Source of the DNA: Aquincola tertiaricarbonis
GTDB lineage: Bacteria; Pseudomonadota; Gammaproteobacteria; Burkholderiales; Burkholderiaceae_C
Length of the DNA stretch: 64,000 nucleotides
Assembly: GCF_000969605.1 (NCBI RefSeq)
Contig: NZ_JZUE01000001.1
Coordinates: forward strand, 434,001 to 498,000
Reading direction: 5' to 3'
A program made the position numbers and the translations under genes. Positions 1 to 7,603 of the stretch are shown here, one piece after another. Each line of letters starts with the position of its first letter. Within the stretch, counting starts at the first letter, position 1. Below the pieces are notes generated by a model. The model did no database searches. It was not told the origin of the DNA and saw only the letters and a program-made list of their open reading frames with translations.

Positions 1-372
1 CGTTTCGAAGGCTGGGTCGGCGGCGAAACCAAGCTGCGCCTGCTGCGCGAGGCCGATGCCTACGTGCTGCCGTCGTTTAACGAGGGGCTGCCGATGAGTC
101 TGCTCGAAGCGATGGCCGAGAGCCTGCCGGTGGTGTCGACCACGGTTGGGGGCATTCCGGACCTGATCAACAGCGGGGTCGACGGATGGCTGATCGAACC
201 TGGCGATGTGGCCGCGCTGGCGCGTGTGCTCGCCACGCTGGCAAGCGACGCGACCTTGCGTGCCGACGTGGCTGCACGCGGCTGGCAGCGTGTGTCGAGC
301 GAGTTCTCCGAGGTGGCCGTGGTGCCACGCTTGGAGGCGGTGTACCAAGAGCTCACGGAAGGGCGTGGATGA
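1..372 (+). CDS. Glycosyltransferase family 4, C-terminal part (cut by window start)
   Basis: The reading frame is open from base 1 to a TGA at 370-372, so only the last 123 residues of a larger protein are visible. They form the second Rossmann domain of a GT-B fold. The SFNEGLPMSLLEAMA segment carries the EX7E motif of GT4 retaining glycosyltransferases, which contacts the sugar nucleotide; a VVSTTVGGIPD loop and the usual 'AL..LA.D...R' C-terminal helices follow. The role is inferred to be adding a sugar to a lipid-linked exopolysaccharide repeat unit at the cytoplasmic membrane face. Its stop overlaps the next start (ATGA), so it belongs to the polysaccharide operon. Donor and acceptor cannot be told from this fragment. 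Confidence 0.9.
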   Translation, partial: RFEGWVGGETKLRLLREADAYVLPSFNEGLPMSLLEAMAESLPVVSTTVGGIPDLINSGVDGWLIEPGDVAALARVLATLASDATLRADVAARGWQRVSSEFSEVAVVPRLEAVYQELTEGRG

Positions 373-818
373 AGAACTTGAAGGTGGCCGCAGTGGCTTC
401 CGCAGGCGGCCATTGGGTGCAGTTGCTTCGGCTCACGCCGGCGTGGGAGGGCGCGCGCGTCTTCTACATCACCACGGCGGAGGGTGCGCAATCGGTCGAC
501 GGCGGGCCCGTGCTGAGGGTGGCCGATGCCAATCGCTGGGACAAGCTGAAGCTAGTCAAGATGTTCCTGCAGGTGCTGGTGATCGTTCTGCGCGAGCGCC
601 CCGACGTGGTCATCACGACGGGCGCGGCTCCCGGGCTGGCCGCGATCGCCGCCGGGCGTTTGGTGGGCGCCCGTACCGTATGGATCGACAGCATCGCCAA
701 CAGCGAGGAACTGTCCGGCTCGGGCAAGCTCGCCAGGCGGATCTCGTCCTTGTGTCTGACGCAGTGGGAGCATCTGGCCGAGCCGGGTGGGCCGTCGCAT
801 TGGGGAGGTGTGCTGTGA
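369..818 (+). CDS. PssD/Alg14-like glycosyltransferase membrane subunit
   Basis: The 149-residue protein has the Alg14/PssD/EpsE signature: an N-terminal SAGGHWVQL (SxGGH) loop, a VVITTGAAPG segment, and an ending of the LTQWEHLAEP type. In this family the Alg14-like half anchors to the membrane and recruits the catalytic Alg13-like half, together forming one split GT-B enzyme that adds the second sugar to an undecaprenyl-linked intermediate. The start at 369 was chosen because it forms an ATGA overlap with the preceding glycosyltransferase; an upstream extension would run antiparallel to the GT4 domain's frame and matches no family. The stop overlaps the GTG of the next gene. Family assignment is firm; which sugar is transferred is unknown. 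Confidence 0.88.
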   Translation: MKNLKVAAVASAGGHWVQLLRLTPAWEGARVFYITTAEGAQSVDGGPVLRVADANRWDKLKLVKMFLQVLVIVLRERPDVVITTGAAPGLAAIAAGRLVGARTVWIDSIANSEELSGSGKLARRISSLCLTQWEHLAEPGGPSHWGGVL

Positions 819-1288
819 TCCTGGTGACCGTCGGAACGCAGCTGGCGTTCGATCGTCTCGTCGGTGCCATTGACGACTGGTCGGCTGGCCAGTCGGAAGA
901 AGTGGTGGCGCAAGTCGGGCCCAGCCAATTGGACATCAAACACCTCAAGGCGCAGCCCTTCGTTTCCGCATCGGAGATGGAAGCCTTGTTCTCGCGGGCA
1001 CGGATCGTCGTGGCGCATGCGGGCATGGGGTCCATCCTGAGCGCGCTCAAGCATCGCAAGCCCATCATCATCGTGCCGCGCAAGGCATCCTTGGGCGAGC
1101 ACCGCAACGAGCACCAGTTGGCCACCGCGCGCTGGATGCAGAACCGGCCCGGTGTGCGGGTCGCCTGGGAGCCGCAAGAGGCTCTGGAACTGCTCGAAGC
1201 AGGTGGCGCGTCGCAAACGGACATCGATTTGCCGCAGTTTGCCCAGCCGGAGTTCGTGGCGCGGCTCAGAAAATGGATTTCTGAATGA
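815..1288 (+). CDS. PssE/Alg13-like glycosyltransferase catalytic subunit (GT28 C-terminal domain)
   Basis: The 157-residue protein begins ILVTVGTQLAFDRLV and contains HAGMGSI, the nucleotide-sugar binding loop of the GT28 C-terminal domain, then a PIIIVPR strand and an EHRNEHQ motif. It is the partner of the Alg14-like protein just upstream. The GTG start overlaps the preceding stop (GTGA), a sign of translational coupling for a 1:1 heterodimer. Longer in-frame extensions upstream read the partner gene in a wrong frame and were discarded. The pair is typical of exopolysaccharide clusters (PssDE in rhizobia, EpsEF in streptococci), where it works as one transferase. Confidence 0.88.
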   Translation: MILVTVGTQLAFDRLVGAIDDWSAGQSEEVVAQVGPSQLDIKHLKAQPFVSASEMEALFSRARIVVAHAGMGSILSALKHRKPIIIVPRKASLGEHRNEHQLATARWMQNRPGVRVAWEPQEALELLEAGGASQTDIDLPQFAQPEFVARLRKWISE

Positions 1289-1532
1289 CGGCCTTTGTTC
1301 GCGGTATGGAGCAAGCGATATTCCAAGCGGCGAGATATAGGCGCTCGCCGCTGGCGCCAAACCGCGGAAAAAATACCGCTGCGCGTAAGATACATCTTAC
1401 ACACTTGGATACATAGAGGTACTTACTGTAATGGTTTGAGTTCGTTGGCGTGCTCAAGCGGATCGAGGTAGACCCGATAAGAAAGCTAGCTGCAGTCTCT
1501 CGCTGCAACCTAGTTCACCTACCTGTCCAAAC
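1289..1532 (+). promoter_or_regulatory. AT-richer intergenic region with candidate sigma70 promoter and palindrome
   Basis: This 244-bp gap precedes the DUF1800 gene and is clearly more AT-rich than its surroundings. It holds a perfect 16-bp palindrome at 1385-1400 (GTAAGAT, AC, ATCTTAC). Just downstream is a possible sigma70 promoter: TTGGAT at 1405-1410, 16 bp, then TGTAAT at 1427-1432, one mismatch from the TATAAT consensus. That would leave a leader of about 95 nt. The placement suggests the DUF1800/DUF1501 pair has its own regulated promoter rather than only read-through from the glycosyltransferase operon. No reading frame here looks real. Confidence 0.45.
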
Positions 1533-3653
1533 ATGACCAGCCATCAATCAAACGCCGCGTCCCGCCTGCTCGGACGCGCGACGCTGCCGGTGCTGCTGAT
1601 GGCAGCCACCGCCACCCAGCCGCTTCACGTCCAGGCGCAGGAAGCGGCCGCAGGCACCACCTTGACGGTGCGAGCCAGCGGCACGCTGGCCGTCAACGTC
1701 GGCCCCCGGATGGAGGTCCGCGTGAATGGCGAAAGCGTGGGTGTGGTGGAAGTTCGCTCGCAGACGCTGGCCAGTTACCGCTTCCCGGTGACGTCACTGC
1801 CGGCGGGTGCCGAAGTCGACATCGTCTTCACCAATGACGGCTCGACATCCACGGAGGACCGCAACCTCTATGTGGCGTCGATCGATGACGGCATGACGAC
1901 GGTGCAGGCCAGCGCCCCTATCGTCCGCTACGACAAGGGTAAGGGACTGCTCGCGTTCGACGGCGTCGACGTCGTGGCAGGGCGCGAGAACATGGCCTGG
2001 AACGGCGCGTTGCGCCTGTCATGGCCCAGCGCGGAAGCCAAGAGCGTGGCTGCGCAAAGCGCGTCTTACGATGCAGCCAGATTCCTCAGTCAGGCGACCT
2101 TCGGACCGACGGCCGCTGAGATCAAGCGGCTGAGCGGTATTTCCTATTCGACGTGGCTCGATGAGCAGATGCGCATGCCGTCGTCGCCGGAATTCGTGAA
2201 GGGCATCCAGGCGAAATTCGACAAGGGCGAAGACTATCTGCCCGGCGGCAAGAAGTTCAGCCATGAGTGGAACGAGTACACGTTTTGGCGAACTGCAGCA
2301 AAGTCGCCCGACCAACTGCGCCGCCGGGTTGCCTATTCGCTGCACCAGATTTTTGTCACCTCTCTCATGGATTCGGGTGGCTTGGCGCATCCCAGGGCGT
2401 TCGCAAATTATTGCGACATGCTGAACCGCCTGGCGTTTGGAAATTTCCGGACGATGATCGAGGAGATTGCGCTCAGCCCTGCCATGGGCTACTACCTGTC
2501 GCATATCCGCAACCTGAAGGAGGATCCTGCGCTGGGGCGGTTGCCCGACGAGAACTTCGCACGCGAACTGATGCAGCTCTTCACCATCGGGCTGTACGAG
2601 CTGAACGTGGATGGGAGCCGCAAGCTCTATGGCGGCAAGCCGATCGAAACCTACAACAACGACGACGTGATGGCCTTGGCCAAGGTTTTCACGGGTTGGT
2701 CCTGGGGTTTCGACGACAGTCAGCTTACTCTCGCCAACTTCAAGTACGGAATCCCGAACTATGCAGCTGGCGACACCAGCGACCTGCAACGGATGAAGCC
2801 CTATCCGGGCATGACATCGACGGCGGCCAAGACGCTGTTTGCAGGAAAGCCGAACGCAGTCACCATCCCCGAGGGAGCCGGCGCCGCCGAGGGTTTGAAG
2901 ATGGCATTGGATGCGCTGTTCATGCATCCGAACGTCGGGCCGTTCATCGGGCGTCAGCTGATCCAGAAGCTGGTCACCAGCAACCCGAGCCCAGCCTACG
3001 TTGCGCGGGTCGCCAAGGTTTTCAACAACAACGGAAAGGGCGTACGCGGGGACATGGCGGCAGTCGTGCGAGCGATCCTGCTCGACGCCGAAGCGCGGCA
3101 ACTGCCGACCGCCGATGGCGGCAAACTGCGTGAGCCGGTGCTCCGGATGACGAACTGGATCCGGGCGTTCAATGCGAACTCTGTTTCGGGTGAATTCACC
3201 ATCACCAACGAGCTGCAACGCCTGGGCCAGCGCCCGCTGTATTCACCGAGCGTATTCAGCTTCTACCGACCTGGCTATGTGCCGCCGACCGGTGCGTTCG
3301 CCCGCGACGGACTGACCTCGCCCGAACTGCAGATCGTCAACGAAACCACCGTCGCAGCCTGGATCAACCAGGTCGAACAACTGATGAGTGTGGGTGCCGG
3401 CTGGTATGGCAACGGGCGCGACGTCACCACGGGCTATCAAGCCGAGTTGAAGCTGGCCGCTGCCGATCCAACGCAGCTCGTCGAGCATGTCAGTTTGCTG
3501 CTTTACGCCGGCCGCATGTCGGGCAACCTGCGAAACACGATTTTGGAAGCCGTTCAAGGCGTCAGCGCCTCGTCGAGCAACAAGAATCTGGATCGCGCCC
3601 GGCTTGCCGTTTTCCTGGCCATGGTTTCTCCTGAATATCTGGTGCAAAAATGA
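1533..3653 (+). CDS. Secreted DUF1800 protein with N-terminal CBM60-like domain
   Basis: The 706-residue protein has a signal peptide (residues 1 to about 35, ending near HVQA). Residues about 42-145 resemble the calcium-dependent xylan-binding module fold (CBM60/PF16841 type): they contain VDIVFTNDGS and EDRNLYVASI, whose Asp and Asn residues are the calcium/sugar site in that family. The DUF1800 domain fills the rest (about 180-700), including DENFARELMQLFTIGLY and YNNDDVMALAKVFTGW, both typical of the family. DUF1800 proteins have no established biochemical activity. They are nearly always paired with a DUF1501 protein, as here, where the next start overlaps the stop (ATGA). Its position between glycosyltransferases and polysaccharide assembly genes suggests work on an exported glycan, but that is inference. 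Confidence 0.9.
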   Translation: MTSHQSNAASRLLGRATLPVLLMAATATQPLHVQAQEAAAGTTLTVRASGTLAVNVGPRMEVRVNGESVGVVEVRSQTLASYRFPVTSLPAGAEVDIVFTNDGSTSTEDRNLYVASIDDGMTTVQASAPIVRYDKGKGLLAFDGVDVVAGRENMAWNGALRLSWPSAEAKSVAAQSASYDAARFLSQATFGPTAAEIKRLSGISYSTWLDEQMRMPSSPEFVKGIQAKFDKGEDYLPGGKKFSHEWNEYTFWRTAAKSPDQLRRRVAYSLHQIFVTSLMDSGGLAHPRAFANYCDMLNRLAFGNFRTMIEEIALSPAMGYYLSHIRNLKEDPALGRLPDENFARELMQLFTIGLYELNVDGSRKLYGGKPIETYNNDDVMALAKVFTGWSWGFDDSQLTLANFKYGIPNYAAGDTSDLQRMKPYPGMTSTAAKTLFAGKPNAVTIPEGAGAAEGLKMALDALFMHPNVGPFIGRQLIQKLVTSNPSPAYVARVAKVFNNNGKGVRGDMAAVVRAILLDAEARQLPTADGGKLREPVLRMTNWIRAFNANSVSGEFTITNELQRLGQRPLYSPSVFSFYRPGYVPPTGAFARDGLTSPELQIVNETTVAAWINQVEQLMSVGAGWYGNGRDVTTGYQAELKLAAADPTQLVEHVSLLLYAGRMSGNLRNTILEAVQGVSASSSNKNLDRARLAVFLAMVSPEYLVQK

Positions 3654-5086
3654 ACTCGTTCAACGCTTCTCGCCGCAAGTTCGTCGCTGCGGCAGCCGGG
3701 ATTTCGACCATTGCCGCGCGCACGGGGGCAACCGGTGGCAACGCCTTCGCACTGAGCCTTGGATCATTGGGCGCTCTGGCCGCGCACAATTCGGCGCATG
3801 CCGATGACGGCACCGGGTACAAGGCCCTGGTCTGCCTCTACATGCATGGGGGCAACGACTCGCACAACTGGGTGGTTCCTGTCGACGCGGATGGCTATGC
3901 GGAGTACGCAGCGGCGCGGTCTTCCATAGCGCTGGCGCGATCAGGGCTGCAGCCTATCGGCCTGAAGACGTCCCAGGGGTCCGGGCGCGAGTTCGGTATG
4001 CCCAGCGCCTTGGCGCCCCTGCGTTCGCTGTACGACGCTGGGGAGGCGGCAATAGTTGCAAATGTCGGCACGCTGGTCAGGCCAACGACGAAGGCCCAAT
4101 TCGTTGCCGGTGCGGGGTTGCCTGCGAAGCTTTTTTCGCACAACGACCAGATGTCCACGTGGCAATCGTTGTCGCCTGAAGGGGCACGTTCGGGCTGGGG
4201 TGGTCGCATGGGAGATCTGTTCGCTTCCGGCAACGCGCACCCGGTGTTCACTGCAATCTCCGCGAGCGGCAACGCCGTCTTCCTGGCGGGCAACTCGACT
4301 ACGCCTTACGAGGTCAGCGTCGACGGCGCAGTGAAGGTCAAATCCCTGGACTACAAGGCGCCGATGGCTTCGATGACGGCCGGCGCAAGTCTGCGCCGCT
4401 TGTTGACCGATCCAGGCTCTGGGCGCATCCAGGCCGAGTACAGCCGGATCGTGCAGCGCTCAATGGATACGTACTCATCGATGGCAAGTGCCCTGGCGTC
4501 CACGCCTGCGATCCCAATTCCCCGGACTGCCATTTCGGCGGGCAGCGGGCCCGCCAGCACGCTTGACCAAGACGGCCTTGCCCAGCAGCTGCAGATCGTC
4601 GGCCGCATCATCATGGCCCAGTCGGCACTGGGTATGCGACGGCAGGTTTTCATGGTTTCAATCGGCGGCTTCGACACGCACGCCAATCAGCTCCGCTACC
4701 ACCCGGCGCTGATGCAGCGTGTGGCCGGCGCCATTGACTACTTCACGCGTGCAATGAGGATGGCAGGCTTGTCAGACAACGTTACGCTGTTCACCGCGTC
4801 CGATTTCGGACGGGCGCTGCGCAGCAATGGATCCGGCTGCGACCATGGGTGGGGCAGCCACCACTTCGTGGTGGGCGGCGCTGTGAAGGGCGGCAACATC
4901 TACGGACGCATGCCCCAGACCGCATTCGGCACCGAGGACGAAGTGGGCTCAGGACGTTTGTTGCCCGGCATCTCCGTCACGCAGTACGCAGCCACATTGG
5001 GCCGCTGGATGGGCTTGTCGAGCAGCGACCTGGCGACGGTGTTGCCCGGCCTAGAGAACTTCGCGGCAGGCCCAGCCTTTATCTGA
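3650..5086 (+). CDS. DUF1501 family exported protein (Tat-type signal)
   Basis: The 478-residue protein begins with NASRRKFVAAAAG, a twin-arginine (SRRxF) signal, and a second hydrophobic stretch ends near HAD at about residue 51. The DUF1501 family is distantly related to sulfatases/alkaline phosphatases. Diagnostic segments seen are LVCLYMHGGNDSHNWVVP near the mature N-terminus, SIGGFDTHANQ, FTASDFGRALRSNGSG and DHGWGSHHFVVGG, the last with His/Asp residues suited to metal binding. Tat export implies it folds, perhaps with metal bound, before crossing the membrane. It is translationally coupled to the DUF1800 gene. The substrate is unknown; 'periplasmic metallo-hydrolase-like' is a guess from fold relationship. 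Confidence 0.9.
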   Translation: MNSFNASRRKFVAAAAGISTIAARTGATGGNAFALSLGSLGALAAHNSAHADDGTGYKALVCLYMHGGNDSHNWVVPVDADGYAEYAAARSSIALARSGLQPIGLKTSQGSGREFGMPSALAPLRSLYDAGEAAIVANVGTLVRPTTKAQFVAGAGLPAKLFSHNDQMSTWQSLSPEGARSGWGGRMGDLFASGNAHPVFTAISASGNAVFLAGNSTTPYEVSVDGAVKVKSLDYKAPMASMTAGASLRRLLTDPGSGRIQAEYSRIVQRSMDTYSSMASALASTPAIPIPRTAISAGSGPASTLDQDGLAQQLQIVGRIIMAQSALGMRRQVFMVSIGGFDTHANQLRYHPALMQRVAGAIDYFTRAMRMAGLSDNVTLFTASDFGRALRSNGSGCDHGWGSHHFVVGGAVKGGNIYGRMPQTAFGTEDEVGSGRLLPGISVTQYAATLGRWMGLSSSDLATVLPGLENFAAGPAFI

Positions 5087-5093
5087 ACAGTGC

Positions 5094-5112
5094 GGCGCGG
5101 CTCAGCCGCGCC
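5094..5112. terminator. Hairpin at the convergent junction of DUF1501 and manC
   Basis: GGCGCGGC at 5094-5101 and GCCGCGCC at 5105-5112 form a perfect 8-bp stem with a 3-nt loop (TCA). The loop is exactly the manC stop codon on the - strand. No U-tract follows on either strand, so this is at best a non-canonical bidirectional terminator or 3'-end stabiliser. Confidence 0.4.
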
Positions 5113-6559
5113 CGTAGGTATCCTCGAATCGAACGATGTCGTCCTCGCCAAGGTAGCTGCCCGACTGCACCTCGATGATCTCCAGCGGTACCTTACCGGG
5201 ATTGGCGAGCCGATGCGTCTCGCCAAGCGGGATGTACGTGCTCTGGTTCTCGGTCAGGATGATCACCTTGTCGCCGTTCGTGACTTCGGCTGTACCCGTC
5301 ACCACGATCCAGTGTTCCGCGCGATGGTGGTGCATCTGCAGGCTGAGGCTAGCGCCAGGCTTGACCATGATGCGCTTGACCTGGAAGCGCGGGCCCTGAT
5401 CGATGCTGTCGTACCAGCCCCACGGCCTGTGCACCTTGCGATGAGCGGTGTGCTCGGCACGCTGCTCGGTGGTAAGGCGGGCTACGATCTTCTTGACGTC
5501 CTGGCTGCGGGAGCGGTCGGCCACCAGCACGGCGTCGGGTGTCTCGACGACCACGATGTCATCCAGACCGACCACGCCCACAAGCCGGCTGGTGGCGTGC
5601 ACGAGGACATTGCGGCTGTCGGCCAGCACGGCGTCGCCTACGCAGCAGTTGCCTGCGTCATCTTTGTGGCCGACCTGCCAGACGGCGTCCCAGGCGCCGA
5701 GATCGTTCCAGCCAGCGTCGAGTGGCACCATGCTGATGCCCGCGGCGCTGCCCGGGCATTTCTCCATCACGGCAAAGTCCACCGACTCGGCAGGCACGGT
5801 TGCGAACTCGGCCGCGCCGGGGCGCACGAACAGGTCGTCGGTCGTCCGCGCGGCCCACGCGGAGCGCGTCGCGTCGGCGATGTCGGGGCGAAAGCGGTCG
5901 AGCGCCGCCATCCACGCCGACGCACGCAGCACGAACATGCCGCTGTTCCAGTAGTAACCGCCCTCGGCGATGTAGCGCTGCGCGGTCTCGAGATCGGGCT
6001 TCTCCACGAAGCGCTCTACGGCCGTGACCGCTTCTGGGCCGCTTGCCTTGATGTAGCCGTAGCCGGTCTCGGCCCGGTCGGGCGTGACGCCGAGGATGAC
6101 GATGGTTCCGTCGGCAGCCGCTTCCACCGCCTGCTGCAATGCTGCGCGGAACGCAGCGCCATCGATTACGGTCTGGTCGGCGGGCGTGACGACCAGGACC
6201 GGGTCGTCACCCGCCTCGAGCGCCTTCAGTGCCGCCAGCGTCAGCGCCGGTGCCGTGTTGCGCCCGGCGGGTTCGAGCACCACCGCGCCGGCCTTTGTCT
6301 TCAGTTCCCGCAGTTGGTCGAGCACGAGGAAGCGGTGTTCTTCGTTGCCGACCACCAGCAGCGGGTTCACGGTCAGGCCATTGCCCGCGAGTGCTTCGAG
6401 GCGCGAGACGGCCTGCTGGAACAAGCTCGAATTGCCCGACAACACCAGAAACTGCTTGGGATAGCCGGTGCGCGACAGCGGCCATAGCCGCGTGCCTGAG
6501 CCGCCCGCCATGACGACGGGGGTGAAGCTGAGGGTGGCAGTGGTATCGGGGTGGTTCAT
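5102..6559 (-). CDS. manC: Mannose-1-phosphate guanylyltransferase / mannose-6-phosphate isomerase
   Basis: The 485-residue bifunctional enzyme makes GDP-mannose: an isomerase converts fructose-6-P to mannose-6-P, and the guanylyltransferase joins mannose-1-P to GTP. The N-terminal nucleotidyltransferase domain has the pyrophosphorylase signature GGSGTRLWPLSR at residues 19-30. The C-terminal type II PMI cupin has RPWGWYDSID, LQMHHHRAEHWIVVTG and a THRLANPG metal-site region. The ATG at 6559 was chosen over an upstream in-frame start because it overlaps the galE stop (ATGA) and gives the normal family length (about 470-485). It is the last gene of the leftward wcaJ-like/epsL/galE/manC group, supplying GDP-mannose to the polysaccharide. 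Confidence 0.95.
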   Translation of the reverse strand: MNHPDTTATLSFTPVVMAGGSGTRLWPLSRTGYPKQFLVLSGNSSLFQQAVSRLEALAGNGLTVNPLLVVGNEEHRFLVLDQLRELKTKAGAVVLEPAGRNTAPALTLAALKALEAGDDPVLVVTPADQTVIDGAAFRAALQQAVEAAADGTIVILGVTPDRAETGYGYIKASGPEAVTAVERFVEKPDLETAQRYIAEGGYYWNSGMFVLRASAWMAALDRFRPDIADATRSAWAARTTDDLFVRPGAAEFATVPAESVDFAVMEKCPGSAAGISMVPLDAGWNDLGAWDAVWQVGHKDDAGNCCVGDAVLADSRNVLVHATSRLVGVVGLDDIVVVETPDAVLVADRSRSQDVKKIVARLTTEQRAEHTAHRKVHRPWGWYDSIDQGPRFQVKRIMVKPGASLSLQMHHHRAEHWIVVTGTAEVTNGDKVIILTENQSTYIPLGETHRLANPGKVPLEIIEVQSGSYLGEDDIVRFEDTYGRG

Positions 6560-7587
6560 GCAGTCGGGTGGTCGGGCGCGAAGCCGTTGGGATTGAGTCG
6601 CTGCCAGCGCCAGCTGTCTTCGCACATGCGCGCCAAATCGTGCTTGGCCGTCCAGCCGAGCAGTTCATGGGCGAGGGCCGGATCGGCGTAGCAAGCGGCA
6701 ATGTCGCCGGGCCGGCGCGCGACAAGCTCGTACGGAACGGGCCGGCCGCTGGCCTTCTCGTAAGCGGCGACGAGTTCGAGCACACTGTAGCCGCGCCCGG
6801 TGCCCAGGTTGACCGTGAACGAGCCAGTGCGCTCGAAAAGGCGGGCGAGTGCCGCAACGTGCCCTTCGGCCAAGTCGCTGACGTGAATGTAGTCGCGCAC
6901 ACCCGTGCCGTCGGGCGTTGGGTAGTCGTTGCCGAACACCTGCAGCGCGGCGCGCTTTCCCACTGCGACCTGGGCAACAAAGGGCATCAAGTTGTTGGGA
7001 GTACCTCGTGGGTCCTCTCCGATGCGGCCGCTCTCGTGCGCGCCGACCGGGTTGAAGTAGCGCAGCACTGCGGTCTGCCATGCCGGTTCGGCAGCACCGA
7101 CGTCCGAAAGGATCTGTTCACCCATCAACTTCGTCTGGCCGTACGGGTTGGTGGCCTGCAGGCGCGCGCCTTCGCCGATGGGCAAGGACTCCGGGTCCCC
7201 GTAGACAGTCGCGCTGCTGCTGAAAACGAACCGGTGCGTGCCGCTGCGGCGCATGGCGTCGCACACCGTCAGCAGGCCGCCCAGGTTGTTGGCGTAGTAG
7301 GCAACCGGCCGGGCTGTGGATTCGCCGACGGCCTTGAAAGCAGCGAAGTGCATGACGGCGTCAATGCGATGACGCGAAAACACGCCGTCGACGAACTGCG
7401 CGTCGGTGACGCTGCCCTGCTCGAATGTAGGTGGCTCGCCCGACAACTCACGCAGCCTGTCGAGCACGACGAACGAACTGTTGGAGAAATCATCGACGCC
7501 TACGACGCTGAATCCGCCAGCGCGCAACGCCAGCCAAGTGTGCGAGGCAATGTATCCCGTGGCGCCGGTGAGCAGAACGGTGGGCAT
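6556..7587 (-). CDS. galE: UDP-glucose 4-epimerase
   Basis: The 343-residue extended short-chain dehydrogenase interconverts UDP-glucose and UDP-galactose with tightly bound NAD. Visible motifs are the N-terminal Rossmann loop GATGYIASHTWLAL, FSSSATVYG (catalytic Ser/Thr strand), NPYGQTKLMGEQ (YxxxK), and the GALE-type RYFNPVGAHESGRIGEDP. The third glycine of GxxGxxG is Ala here, which is unusual for GalE though tolerated in other SDRs. The start MPTVLLTG at 7587 was chosen by family alignment; the longer frame upstream has no family match. It overlaps manC by 4 nt and follows epsL by 16 nt. Epimerisation of UDP-GlcNAc instead cannot be excluded. Confidence 0.93.
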   Translation of the reverse strand: MPTVLLTGATGYIASHTWLALRAGGFSVVGVDDFSNSSFVVLDRLRELSGEPPTFEQGSVTDAQFVDGVFSRHRIDAVMHFAAFKAVGESTARPVAYYANNLGGLLTVCDAMRRSGTHRFVFSSSATVYGDPESLPIGEGARLQATNPYGQTKLMGEQILSDVGAAEPAWQTAVLRYFNPVGAHESGRIGEDPRGTPNNLMPFVAQVAVGKRAALQVFGNDYPTPDGTGVRDYIHVSDLAEGHVAALARLFERTGSFTVNLGTGRGYSVLELVAAYEKASGRPVPYELVARRPGDIAACYADPALAHELLGWTAKHDLARMCEDSWRWQRLNPNGFAPDHPTA

Positions 7588-7603
7588 CGAACAGAGATCC
7601 GGA

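Noticed and set aside
5090-6487. 465-codon + strand frame over manC
   Set aside because: Antisense shadow; manC on - has complete pyrophosphorylase and cupin motifs.
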